From Psoroptes ovis (taxonomy: Eukaryota > Arthropoda > Arachnida > Sarcoptiformes > Psoroptidae), in contig PQWQ01000006.1 in NCBI GenBank assembly GCA_002943765.1, forward strand, positions 2,728,001 to 2,792,000: a DNA stretch of 64,000 nucleotides, written 5' to 3'. Below the pieces are notes generated by a model. That model was not told where the DNA came from. It did not search any database and saw only the letters and a list, made by a program, of their open reading frames with translations. Within the stretch, counting starts at the first letter, position 1. Each line of letters opens with the position of its first letter. A program made the position numbers and the translations under genes. Shown here one piece after another: positions 39,783 to 53,900 of this stretch.

Positions 39783-40965
39783 ATGATGAAGCAAAAATGT
39801 TCCAACAATCATAAAATTAGTGTTGACGATGAAGATGATAATGCTGGAATTGCAACAATTATCACAGCAAATGGTTTAAAATGTCCGAAAATAAATGACA
39901 ATCACAATATAAATGCTAATAATAATACGATAATGAAAGAATCGACTATGGATAAAATTTTAGATTTTGATCATAGAAAAAGAAAATCAAGAAGAAATAT
40001 ATTCGAAATAAATCAAGACAAAATAATGATGAAAAATATGTACAAGATAAATATGAAAGACTTTATATGGATAAGAGCGTGGTCGTTTGATGGTAATGGC
40101 AATGATAATGTGAACGATGATGATAATAATTTTCAAAATGCTGTTAATAAATATTGTCGGTGGCCTTTTAAACCAATATGGTCATCGTCGACCACAACAC
40201 AAACATCATCATCATCATGCAAATCATTAAAATTATGTTCATATTCACCACAATATTCCGAATCATCATCCCCGTCATCATCATCATCATCATCGATAAC
40301 TAAATCAACATTCAAGAAATTTTCACAGCCATATCATTCATACTATTATTATTTGCTCATATTATTAACAACAATAACTATATTAGCATCAAATTCATTA
40401 TATGCAATCGATGCTTTTCAAATTATGAATAATAATAATGATGATGATGTTAATATTCAACATAATTCATACAATAATTATCATCATCATCGTCATCATA
40501 ATCTTCCACAAAATATTAATTATCAATATTTAAATACTAGAAATGATGATAATATTCAACCATTTCTTCCGCAATCATCATCGATAAATTATCCTCAATA
40601 TATTTTTACACCTCCGATGATGTCAACAACATCACATCAACGAACAATATTGAATGGAAATAATAATAATAATAATAATCACAAAATAAACAATAATGGC
40701 ATGATTTTAGATGATTCAATCATTGCATTACAAACAATACCATATAATGAAAATATTGAAAATTTATATCATAATCAGCCATTGAATCAACAATATTATT
40801 TTCAACAAATTCAACGACAACCAAGACAACATAATTCACATCAACATCAGCATCTTATACCAAATAATAATCAACATTTTGAATATTTACAAGATGACGA
40901 ATCAATTCAAAATTTAACATCAATTATGATGATGACCGATTATGATCGTCATCAGCGAAATCAAT
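39783..40965 (+). CDS. First coding exon of an unrecognised membrane or secreted protein (partial)
   Basis: ATG at 39783 opens a 394-codon frame that runs to a consensus donor, TCAAT|GTAAGT, at 40965/40966 (phase 1); without splicing a stop follows three codons later. A frame this long in roughly 75% AT DNA is unlikely by chance. I do not recognise the family. The first 186 residues are hydrophilic and charged (DDED, KRKSRR) with a Ser-rich run. A single hydrophobic stretch at about residues 187-208 (YYYYLLILLTTITILASNSL then YA) looks like a signal anchor or an internal signal sequence. The remainder is Asn, His, Gln and Asp-rich and would be luminal or extracellular. Later exons are not identified, so the intron may reach the window end. 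A start at the Met near residue 91 is possible but still leaves about 96 residues before the hydrophobic segment. Confidence 0.75.
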
Positions 40966-43010
40966 GTAAGTAGCTATATGAAATATGAAAATAGTAAATA
41001 TGAAAATTAAAATATCTTGAGTATTGAAAATGTTGAAAATATTTTGCTTGAACTTAAGTGAGTGTAAAGTGAAATTGTTGAATTTATGTTCATTTTTCTT
41101 GTAATTTATGCTCTGAAATATGTATTTTATCAGAGAGCTGTAAAATTGTTATCAGCTTCATTGCACCTTTAAGCAATATTTTGTTCCAATTTTTTTTCAG
41201 TGAAAATTCTGATAAAAATAACAATTTTATAACTGAAAATATTTAAGAAAAAAATGTAATTTTTTCTTTGTTAATATATCATTTCATTGATAATTCAAAT
41301 TATTATCAAATACTTTTACTTTTTATTTTAATCGTTAAATAATTTTGATCATCATCGTAAAAAAACTTGATAAACTGAAATAATGATAGATAATGATCTG
41401 ATCTGATTTTGGATAGAAATGTAAAATTCCCATTAATTTGTTGTTATTGTTGCTGGTGTTTCAATTTACCCAAAATAAATGAAAAATACCAGCAACAACT
41501 ACCTTTACACCGACGACAAGATTTTTTCTTCCATCAAATTTATCATTATTTACTATTGCCAATGTATAAAATGTCTTCAATTTCTCTGATCAAAATTATT
41601 AGAAATGAACAAACAACAAAATTAATTTTCAAAATTAAAATTAAACACACACAAATCACCGGTTTTTTCTTTTTCTTGACCAAAAGCAGTAAAATAAATA
41701 AATGAATAAATAAAATGTATGTCAATGTAATTTGAGTTTTGGTCAGTTTTCTCTTCTTGTTTCTGGTCATTTAGCACCATTTCTCTTTCGGTTTTTGTCG
41801 GTGAAAGAAAAGTGGAAAATTTTCAATTTGTAATTTTATGTAAAATTTGACCAAATTTATGTCCGATAAAAATAAAAGTAAAAAATAAATAATTAATTTA
41901 CCAATTTATCCGAAAGACGATTTTCTTCCGAACACTATTTTGAGCCAAGTCAATAAACTAATTGCCATTTTTCGGACAAATTAAACCTATTCAAGACGAA
42001 TTATCCCAGAAATCGCTTTAATTTCAATTTTTTACGTTGAAAAAATTCATTTTCCATTTCTGGATCGATGATTATTTGTCGTCGTCACTGATAATTATCA
42101 TTTATTTATTCAAACGAATGAATTTATAATTTATTCATGTCTGGAATAATGATAATTATTATTATCATTTTATTTCTTGTCAAAATCAAAACAATTTAAT
42201 TTTAGAATTTTTCGATCTGATTTTCTTCCCAAATATCTACAAACAAACAAATAGTAGAAAAATAACATTTCTTTCGTATTAATGAATATCATTTTCATTT
42301 TCATAATGGTGTGACAGCGACATTTTAACGTTATACGAGCAACAAGTGTCATTCAGAAAAAAAGCATGCAAATGAAGCAAATGATATCAGTCATGCTAAC
42401 GAATCAGAACAAAAGAAATTAAATAATGATAATAATAATGATTATACAAAAACAAAATGACCATTGATTATTTGTACATAAATATTAAATATGTGTTAAA
42501 CAACAATTTAAATAATCTATTTATAAATATATTTACGAATTCAAGAGACAGAAATCTCCGCTGAATCTCCTTAGCTGAATGATGACTAAATTTCAATGTA
42601 AATAGCTTCTAAATGAAGGGCTGTATGCATGGATGTACAGATATGAAATGCTTGACTGTTTCATTATTCATTAATTCATCCAACAATGAACCTTGGATTT
42701 TTTGATGTGTAAAACAAACAAAAGAGTTGTTTTTTTGTTTGAATTTTTTGAAAAAAAATTTCAAAATTCAATTCAAATCTTTGCCTTCTTCTTATTTTAA
42801 ATTTAAATTTAAATTTTAATTCTCTTTGATTTAATTAAATCAATGCTTGATTATGCTTCTTTTCTTTTTTCATTTGTACTTTTGTTTGTTTATTCGTTCG
42901 TTCCTTCGTTAAGTTTCATTGATAATGATCACAATGTCAATGATAGAATTAAAAACAAACAAATAAACAAAAAAAAACTTGAAGCGATGTATTGAAATGT
43001 ATCGTTTTCA

Positions 43011-43056
43011 ATTTAAATTTTAAATTCAAATTTAAATTTGAAATTTAAAATTCAAA
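43011..43056. repeat. Long near-palindrome of A and T
   Basis: Centred on AAATTTAAATTT (about 43028-43039), with flanking arms TTAAATTTTAAATTC and GAAATTTAAAATTCAA that are reverse complements apart from a one-base bulge. A related run of TTTAAA repeats lies at 42797-42820, about 200 nt upstream. Likely DNA-unwinding or cruciform-prone sequence. Confidence 0.7.
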
Positions 43057-46000
43057 AAAAATTCAAACATCAAAAATGTGTGTGTAATAAAAATCAATGA
43101 AGCAAATTTTATTATTATTTTAATTTCAAGCGATGTTATTACACTGAATTATTCTGATTATTATTTCTTGTTGAAATTAACCAAAATCAACGATTTTTCA
43201 AAATCATTTCGTGGTATTACGATGATCATAACTTTTTCAATTTCATTCGTTCTTTGATTGAATTGACCGATTAATTTACATTTTATTATCTTTTTTTTTC
43301 AATTCTTCCTAAAATCTATACGTAAAATTGTTTTCAAAGTAAATTTTCTCAGTTAATTTCAAAGGTCAATTCCATTTGACAATTGAAATTTTCAGAAATT
43401 TATGAATTTGCTTTGTTTTCATGTATCATTTATTTTGTGAAACTGAAAAAGGAAGAGAAAAATTTTATTTAGGACAAACATAAACTCAACAAAAGAATAC
43501 TGATTATCAATCATTGATCGATTGAATGATCAATCGATTATTGTTTTTTGTTTTCGTCTCTTTTAACCAATTTTTTCTTGGTTGTCATCGAATTTTGAAC
43601 CAATTTCGGTTGAAATTGAATAAAAACAAAAACAATTTCATTCAATTTTCTCCTCATTGTCATTATTATTATCAATCAACAATATTTAATTTTTCAATAC
43701 CTTTGTCGCATTGAAATGCTGTATATTAAACGCTACAAGTTCTAGGTTTCGCTTCATTTATTCCTATACATTGATGATACTAATTGTCGTCAAATATACG
43801 AAATTTGATGATCAAAGACAATTTTTTCTCTTTGTTCATTACCATTTTAGCCAGGAAAAAATTGGTTTCTATTTTACAATAATTAGGTCAAAATATGATT
43901 TTTGGTTTGGAATTTCGGTCATTAATTGAAATAGTTTCAAACTCAGCTCACAATTTTTAATTGTCAGAATTTTGGAAATTGATTCTTTGAGTCAATTTCT
44001 TCGTGCATTTCTCTGGAATTTTTCAATCAAATTTCTTTGATATTCTTATCGTATAGTTTCTGACAACATCAAACATTTATCACATTTTAAATGATCATCA
44101 ATTCATTTATTTATGAACTTATTTCCTCTATTCTTTTTTCACAATTTCGATAGCTGCCACACATACACTCACATGGGGTGGTTCTGCTAAATATTATCAT
44201 TATTATTATGATTCATTATTCTGTCATAATTTTTGATCATAAATTATTTATTTAAAAAGAATGAAGAACTTTTCTCAAAAAAAAACTCGCAACATCAAAC
44301 TTCAGGCGCCATCAACAATAAATGAATGAATGAATTTTTAAAAACATTTTTCAGGTTTAAAAATTTCTTTTTTCCATATTTTCTCCTCTGACATTCATTA
44401 TATTGCCATTGATTTGATTTATATTACAATATATTATATTATATTACATACATTGAATCATCCTTCAATTGTTTTTTTTCTTTGAAACTTTTGAAATCGG
44501 TTTAAGTGGAAAAATAAAAACAATTTCCTTGATTATTATTATTATTGTGGTAAATAACAATCGTAGTATTTGTTTATGTCACATCAATCATTTTATTATC
44601 ATTATTCATTGATATTTTTCTCTTGGAATTCATTATGATGTAGATAAATTTCAAAATAAAGTCAAGAACAGTTAAAAATAAAGAGTTCAGAGTAAAATGT
44701 TTTTGAAATTTTTTCTTTTTTGCATTGCTCAATGATAATGATAATGATGTTTTGTTCAAGACCCACACGCACACACTTACACATCAACACTGACATGTCG
44801 AATGGCGGATATAATCACAAATCACCATTCAATTGTAGTAATGAATAAATCAAGTGAATATTATTCCATCAATCAAGATGGGTAAAATAATAAATTCACC
44901 ATCAAATTTGATGCGATGATTATTTTTTGATAAAAATCAATTCAATTGTGTTTTTTTCTTGAATTTCTTCTCAATTCTTAAATAAGAAACAAACAAAAGC
45001 GAAACAAGTGATCATCCAATTCCGTAATGGTGTAATTTGATTCATATTTTTATTTTCTCCTCTCATTTTACTTCCAATCCATCTTTCATTATTCATAGTC
45101 ACATGATGATGTTATTTGATTTATATTTATTATTATTATTATCATCATTTGAATGCGAATGCAATCAACAAAACAAAAGAAATTGTTTTCTTTCAATATG
45201 ATAATAAACAAGAATTGATTGCAAGCATCTTTGTTAGAATTATTATTATTGTTCACGAAATTACATTCATTACCTTCACTGTTTATACATGAGAGAAAAA
45301 TTTTGAAAAATTCCCTGAATTGTATCAATATAATAATCTATGGATTATGAATATATGATTAAATCATCATTTTCATATTCAAGATTATTCTTCAATTTTT
45401 GCTCTTTTTTAAACAAAACTGATAACAAAATATTCAAAATATTTGTTGAATAATAATAAAGACATTGTGTAGACAATTTTGTTATTATCATAACTAAAAT
45501 CTATTTCATTTCATAACTGCCTTTGATTACGAATCCATTCGAGCGAATCTAATAGAGGCTAAATTGGTCTATGATCAAAAGTCAATCATGTTTGAGAAAT
45601 ATTTTGTCGAATATTTATCTATGAATATAAATATTTATTCAATTTTTTTCTCCTTTTCCGATCACCCTTATTCTCTGTTATTATCATCAAACAAATACAT
45701 ATTAATAATACGAAAAAAATCATGAAAATGATTGAAAAAGATTTGCTGATTTGAAATAAACATGTATGTGTTCAAATAACGATGATGTTCAAATAATCAT
45801 AATCATCTTTTGATGATCGAATTTCATTTTACATTTTTATTCTGATCATCATCATACATCATTCTACCATTAAAATGAGTGAAAAAAAAAATTCAGCCAA
45901 GGTATAATCATCATCATCATCATAATGTTCATGTACATCATTTTTTTTCTTTCTATTTTTGATGATATTCTTAACCGCAAAATGGTCAATCGACTTGTTC

Positions 46001-49000
46001 TGTTTATGTTTTTTTTTATTTTTATTTCATTTTCTTTTGAAAATAAAAAGATTCAATATTTTTTCTGATCATAACAATAGCCAGTATTTGGTGGCATTTT
46101 ATTTTATTTTTCAAAGCTATTTGAAAAAAGTTATTTTTAGGTGTAATATTGTATAAGTGTATAAAATGAATACACGATCTCAAAATGATAATCTTCAAAT
46201 AATGATGTAGAAGAGAGGATGATGATGATAAATAATTATGATCGATGAACGGAAAAATCAATTTATCAAATAATAATAATAATAATCAATTTTTCAATGA
46301 AAATAATGACTTTTTTCCAATATTATTTTTCTCATTCTATTTTCTTATATTTAATTCTACTTTTAGTAAATCTTATTTTCGATAATATAATTATAATCGG
46401 ATTCATTCAATGTTTTTTTATTTTTTATTCAATATAATCGATTGCTTCTTGTATTATTAAGCTAAAGAAAAAACAAAAAACACATTTATTTCTTATCTTA
46501 GTTGAAATAATAATGATCAAAATAATGGTGCTCATTGTTGTTGTTGTTGTTGCTGTCCTTTCGTTGGTTCATTGTCATCAATGACATAATCATCATCATG
46601 ATGATGATAATACATGTATCTTTGTGTCTCTAAATCTTTGAATTGAATTAAAATTCCAAGATATCATCTTTGAAAAAACAAGAAAATGTCGAGCTTCGAA
46701 GGACATAAAGATGTGAGATCAAGGATTTTTTTTGCGAATTCGATTAGAAATTAATACGAATTACGAATGATAAATATGTTTGTTTTAAAGAAAAAATATT
46801 ATTGAAACCACAATTCTTAAATAATCGACAATAGCAACAGCAACAACAAAAAAAAAATTAATAAAACTAATCAAATTGGATTTTCCTAAATTATGATAAA
46901 AATCATTGAAACAAAAAAAAAAAAGAAATTGATTACAGAATATTTCTGAAAAACTGGTTTTTATTGAGATCAATAATAATAATAATGATCAAGATGATGA
47001 CGATGATAATGAATTCATTAATATCATCATCATCGTTATCATTATTACATATACAATTGATATGATTTTGATGATTTATATAATTTGAAAAAATCATTTA
47101 TTATTTATTGTTTCATAATGAAACATCATTATCATTATTTTCAATAGCTTTTGGCTATCAATATTTTTTAGTTTATTTCCAGATACAATTGATTAAAATC
47201 ATAATTTTAGCTACATTGATATTTTGTTGTTGGTACATTCGAGAGAAAAAAAAAAATTCTCATTATCATTATCATTATTTTTATCTAAAATATTTAGAAA
47301 TATTTCCAATCATTCGACCAGAATAAATCTTGGACTAAAATATCGATTCGATGATCAATAATAAAATAAAAATAAAAAATTAGGATTGGTTCAAATGTTC
47401 GATTGTTTAAATTTGATGGAGAGAAATAAAAATTTTTAGTATTTCCATTCCATTATTACTAATAAAAAAATCTTGTTCATCTTTTTGATCATCGACACCT
47501 TGAAATCAGATTACCGATATTCCGTTTTATTATTATTTTCGATTGTAAATGAATAAATGATTATTGCATTTTTATCTCTTTGATAGATATTCTGCAGCAG
47601 TCGAAAAAACCGTAGTAAACTAAACATTAAAAAAAAATAAAATGAAAACAACTACGAAATTACAAAATAACTCATGAAATATAAATAAATAAATGAATGA
47701 AATCGAGCGCACCCAAAAATTTTTCATTTATTTATTCTGAAATATCAGAAATATTCCAATTTTTTAATCCTTGATTTTCTTTTGAATCATTTACATCTTT
47801 GTTTCTAGCCTAAAATGATTGAAATGTGAGAAAGAAAGATATTAACCATTGTTATTTGTTTTGTTATGTTCATTGCATTTTAAAAGATATGATAATGAAA
47901 ATGTTGAAAAAATGTTGAATGTTTGTTTATTTGAAAGAAAAATGAAAGAAATGAAAACAAAATTGACATTTGACACTATTATTTGTATATATTTATTTTT
48001 AAATCATGAATAAAGAATATTTTGTCTGTAAATTTTCAGTAAAAAAAACAAGCAGAAATCGTTATTATGATCATTGTCATTTGAATTTTCTTTTCAAAAT
48101 CATAAATATTCAATGTTTTTTCGTTCAGCCATCATCATTATATGAAATGTTATTTATTTATGATTTATTTTTAGTTTTTCCACTTGTTTTTTTTTTTTTT
48201 TTGTTTAGGCAAAAGTTTAATAAGTAATAAGTCATATTATAGAAAAAAATAGATAAATAAATAAATATTTATTCATGTCAAATCGAGCATGTTTTTCTTT
48301 ACATTTATTCATTTATTTATTTATATCATGTTTTTCATTTTTCAAATATGAAAAAACTATGTTCGGTTATAAATGAGTATAATAATATTAATGAGAAAGC
48401 GAAAGAGAGATGGAAATCCAGTAAATACAACAGTAAATGAATGAAATATCAGTAAAAGAATATCCGACATAGATTTTTAATTTAGAAACAAGTAAACAAA
48501 ACGAAATTTTCAATTCAAACAAAAAGAGAAAGAAAATGGATGAATGAATGAAGATGAACAAGAATAATAATGATGCGAAAATCAAGAGAAACACAAATTT
48601 TTTTTCGTTGTTTTGTTTATTGAAAATAAATATAAACTTTCTATTTTTAGTATGATGTTTATAAAAATAATGACCATTTCGTAAATTGAAAATAATGATA
48701 ATAATAAAATAATAATAATAAAATGACCAATCATCAAATCATTGAATCATCGATCTTCATGGAGATTTTCTATTTCTCATTTTTCTTTTTTTTTTAGATT
48801 TGATTGATTGAATTGAATTTTAATATTTCTCTCCGAAATGTTTCTAATTGATCTAATTTAGGATTAATGCTGAATTAATTTCAAATTAATCCATTTTCTT
48901 TTTGGTCAATTGATCAAATTGATTGATTGGTGGTGATTAGATTTTTTCTTCTCGTTGATGAGTTTTGTCAAATAATGTGAAAAATACAATGATTCGGTTG

Positions 49001-50880
49001 ATTTTAAATTGAAAATTTAAAACCATTGATCGAATTGAAATTTTACATGGAGATATTTTGAGATTGACATTGTCATATATTTGCTTTGTCTGACACATAT
49101 AAACATTTCAATGATAAAACATCTATTATCATTTTTTCTTTAGATTGTTGTTATTGTTTTTGTTCACTACTGTTTCTCCATGTATTTTTAACGTTTTCCT
49201 ACAAATAATGCTGTTGATCTTGGTGTATGACTGTGTGCGTTCAAGAGATTTTCACTAAAATAATATGAAACCATCATCATTATAATTATAATCATTATGA
49301 CTTAGATTAACAAAAATTCATAGGTGATAGACACATGAAAGAAGAGTGAATATTTATGAATAAAAAAAGGGAAAAGATTTATGAAAAAAAGGTTTAAAAA
49401 TAGATCAGAAAAACGGCAGCATGATTCAGCAACAGGTTGGTTGTGTGTTTATTATTGTTCTTATATAATAAAAATGATGAATATACGAAGATGAAAGGTT
49501 GGAAAAGTTTATCTTTATTATTATAATGGTCATTGTCATCGTTGTTTAAAATTTGAATGATTTAAAAGAAAGCTTCAAAAAAAAATATGAATGAATTAAA
49601 GTTTTTCTTTGAATAAATAAAATAGATAAATGAACAAACAAATAAAAAAGACATTTTCATTCTCAAATGCAATGTATTATTTTCATTTTTAATGCTCATC
49701 TTTATCTTTATTATTATTATTATTATTTCACATGAAGATAATGTTTGATAATAATAATGGTCATGAAAATAATATATTTTTAAATAACCATTGTGTTGAT
49801 GATAATCTTATAATAATAATAATAATGATAATGATTATGAAGATGATGATGATAAATAAAAATATGATTTAGAAAATAAAATTTTCATTCTGAATATGAA
49901 TTTCATCTCAGTCATATTTCTTCTTTAAATCTTCTATTGAATGCTATTTATCCCAAGATAATTCGTGTATTTGATGCTATTTTGGATGTGTCCAAGAGAA
50001 ATGACAAAATAAGCGAAAATTCATTTACCAGAAAAAATGAATGAAATCGAAAATGATTTATTCAATTCATTTGTTTGCTGACGTTAAATGTTTCTCATAC
50101 AAATTTCGATTCATTATCGACACTTTCCAGACTATTTGATTTAATTGTACAAATTGTATTGATTTCTATTTTTTATTTTTCCTTGTCAAAAAGTAATCTA
50201 AAACAAAATGATGATGACAAGTTCAATACGAATGATGATGCTGTTGTTGAAGAAAATAATCACGATATTATTATAATATGTAAGATCAAGGTTATTATTA
50301 TTATATTTTAGCACATAAAAAATTTTTTTTTCATAAAATTACAACAACAACGAAAAATTTGAATGAAAAATGTATTCAAAAATTCAAGAAGCAATTTTTT
50401 TCGAATCATATTTCAAAGCCAAGCAATGAAATGGAAAAAAAATTTCAAAATTTTCAAAATTCAATTCATCATTTTGTTAGCATTTTCATTGATATTGAAT
50501 CTTCAAAACGATTGCGAAACAATAATCTTCAATTTTTTGAACGATATTTGGGGCCAAAATTTGAATAATAGCATATTTCAATACGATAAATGTATGGAAA
50601 TATTTGATGAATGATTGAATGAATGAACGAACAAAACATTGACCAGTGGCCTAATATTGGCCAGTGAAATTGAATATTGGAAAAAGATCAATGATGTTGT
50701 TGATGATGATGATGATGAGGAGCGAGAAAAAAGCTTGCGCACCTCTTTTTCGTTTTCTCATTGTGACCATCTCAGTGCAACAATTGAATATTGATCATAT
50801 TACATTACTTTTATCGGCTTTCACAGTATTCAGGTTGCTGCTATTAACAATCGTTTCGTTGATGTTTTGGCTTATTCATC

Positions 50881-50972
50881 TACTGGTTAGTCCAACAAGT
50901 TCGTGCCAATTTTCAATAAGCATTTCTATTGAATTGATTCAATGGCCAACCGACTTGTTGGACTAGGAGAAA
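50881..50972 (+). ncRNA. Candidate miRNA-precursor-like hairpin
   Basis: TAGTCCAACAAGT (50888-50900) and ACTTGTTGGACTA (50953-50965) form a perfect 13-bp stem of mixed base composition. Inward, short pairings continue with bulges (GCCA with TGGC, then TTCAATA with TATTGAA), leaving an 8-nt terminal loop near 50918-50925. Overall about 78 nt from arm to arm, within the usual range for animal precursors. The middle has an asymmetric internal loop (about 3 versus 9 nt), which is a weakness. No known miRNA seed is recognised. Confidence 0.35.
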
Positions 50973-53900
50973 TACTGATTGAATGTCCAAAAATTTTCTC
51001 ATTGATTTTTGACCGGTATATTTTTGGCTTATTCGTTTCTTCACCTTTCACTTAATCTTGCGAGATATTTGCTTAAGACTGCTGCTTAAGATGTGAGAAA
51101 AAATGGTAAAATTTTTTTTTTCTTGTAATTTCCACCAATTATTTATCAAAAAGTTATCGAATACTTATAAAAGAAAGTAAACAAAAATTTTACTTATTTT
51201 AGCATCATTTTTTTTTTCATTCATCCACATTTCATTGCACTCACGGCACTGCAACACACATATGCACAGACATAATTCTATAAATAGAAAATTTTTAAAA
51301 TCTTTGGAATTTTATTCAATTTTACTTATAGTTAATTTCTTTTAAAATAATCGCAATGAATTTAGGCTTATTTTGAATTTTTTAAATTTAATTTGTTAAA
51401 AAATCATGAATAAAATGATTTTAACCTTTTTGCATTTGTAAATGATTACAAATACGAATACAAGCAAGCTTTCTACAAGCAACAACAAACAATTGACAAA
51501 TTACAATAATAATGATTATGATCATTGAGTTTATTTTGAAAAATCAATTTAGTTTTGGTCAATTCGGTGTTCCAAGTGAATGATTTTCTGTATTTTTGTG
51601 TAAAAGCTTTGAATTTGATAAAATATTGCATAAACTTTTGGCCAAATGGTCATTGATTTTCTTCTTCCATAATTTAATTTTGTAAAATTGACTTCATCGT
51701 ATTGTTTACTTGATGGCCAATGATTATTAATTTTGATTTTGGAGAAAAAATATTAATTAAAAAAATCTCAAGTTTTCTTAATTAAAAATTGTTATTATTC
51801 ATCTATTTTGAATTAGTGATTAAATGATCGCCAATGATCAATGATTTTCCAAGAAATTTTTCCTTTTTTTCTGTTTGATTGTAAGGAGTATCTAAATTAT
51901 AAATTTCTACTTTTCTCGATTAATTTTTTCTGTTCAATCAATCTCGAAAAGGCGAAAAACTTAGTGATATTTGAATGATACTCACAGTGACAGCCATGCA
52001 GTAGTGACCTTGATTGATTGATTAATCAATGATAATAATGAATGCAGATAATAATTGGGATTTCTTTCTTTCCAGTGAAAAATCTCATTATTTTGCTCTA
52101 ATTTGTCTGATTATCATTACATAATTTTTGATGGATTTTTTTGTTTCAAAGATCAGCATCAAAAACAATGATTTTCGCATGTATTATTGGTGATCTTGAA
52201 ACAGACAAACATACACAGGAAAAATGAATTAATGGATGAAGAATGATCTGTGATAATTGTGGCTGCGTTTCTCCATGAAATCTCATACTACTCGATTGTA
52301 ATTTCCCCTGCCACATTATCTCTTTGCGATTTGATGTCAAAAATCAAACACAAATCGATTGGCAATGGCCCATAATTTGATTTGATTTCTATTTGTAATG
52401 ATATGCTGTGTGTGTATGTGTGTTTTGTGTTGAAAATTTCGATTAAAATCGTTTCTTTTCTGATCATTTTATCATTGATTTATTCATTATTATCAAGCAT
52501 ATTAATTAATGGGTCAATCAATTTTTGTTTAACGGTTGATACACATTTTTTTTGTTTCAAATTTGTTGTTCTTTGAAATCAAATGTTATAATTTTTATTC
52601 ATACTTTTGACAATTTAATGTGTGTGTTACAACACATACCATATAATAGAAATGTTTACGGAAGAAAAGTACATTTACAAATAAATGAATGAATTGAAAA
52701 GTAAATTAATCAAGTTTTCATTCACATTTTGATATATATTCTCAAATGGAATGAACTTGCATACAAACAAACAAACAAAATGTAATCTGATTTTTTTTAC
52801 CTTTATTTTGCTTCACATTCAAAATTGTTAAAATTTAATATTCATTTGTTATTATAACAATGAATAAGTTCATGATTTAATTTGACACAAAATAATTTAA
52901 ATATATCATTATTTTCATTATTATCATTATCAAAAATAATGAACGAATCGAAATCGAATGAAGTTGAATTTTCAAATTTTTTCTTTGATTTCAAATTGAA
53001 TTTTCCAAAGAAAAATATGAAATAATTTTGAATGAAATTTGAATTGAATATGAAATATGCAAAACAGTGAAACCATAATAGGAAATCATAATATTCATCA
53101 TCTACAATTGAATTTTCCGTTTTTTATTCTTCTTCTTATTCATTGAATATTGTTTACTCTTATAGTCGTGATTTTCAATTAATATGAATAATAAATAAAT
53201 ATTTCATTTCTAAAGTTGAAAATAAAGGTGGAAATTTTTCGTATTTTTTGTTGTTTTCTCCAAATGCTCATATCAATCAGCGACGAATTCAATCCAAATT
53301 TTTTCCGCATACGAAGTGAATGCGAAAACTTTGAGTGAAATAAAAAATGTATCATTTTCTTTGTACGATTAATCTGAGTGTTTCATTGATTTATTGATCA
53401 ACAAAAACAAAAGGCTGTAAATTTGTTGCAAAAAGAAATTTAGGCCAATTTCAGCATTATTCAATCTGTATAAAAGTAGAAAAATGTGAAAAAAATTCAA
53501 ATTCATTCATTCAAAGGATAAATCGATTATACACATTTGAAATGATGATTATCATTATCATCATTATTCAATTGATAATTGTTACACATACTATTATTAT
53601 TAATGTTTTTATTGTTAATAAAATTCATTCAATTCAATAAAAAATTAAATTCACAAAAAAAATTAACAAGAAAACAAATTCGCGAGTGTAAACACTTATA
53701 CAAACGTACACTTAAGTGATTTATATTGGGTCAAATGTTCAAATTAATAATTTTTCAGCACAGAGCGCAACAGCCTTCAATCTCTGCTGTAATGATGGAA
53801 TGATTGGCCAAAAATAAAGGTGAAAATTATTGAATTGATCTGTGAAAAATATTCTCATACATCATAAATCACACTTATAATACTAATAATAATGATTCAG

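Noticed and set aside
44160..44240. Possible exon after TTTCGATAG
   Set aside because: Open in phase 1 but soon becomes His/Tyr repeat translation and stops; no good donor.
53759..53788. Possible 30-nt microexon after TTTTTCAG
   Set aside because: Acceptor is good and phases fit, but a random acceptor plus a short open frame is expected many times in 23 kb, and there is no domain evidence.
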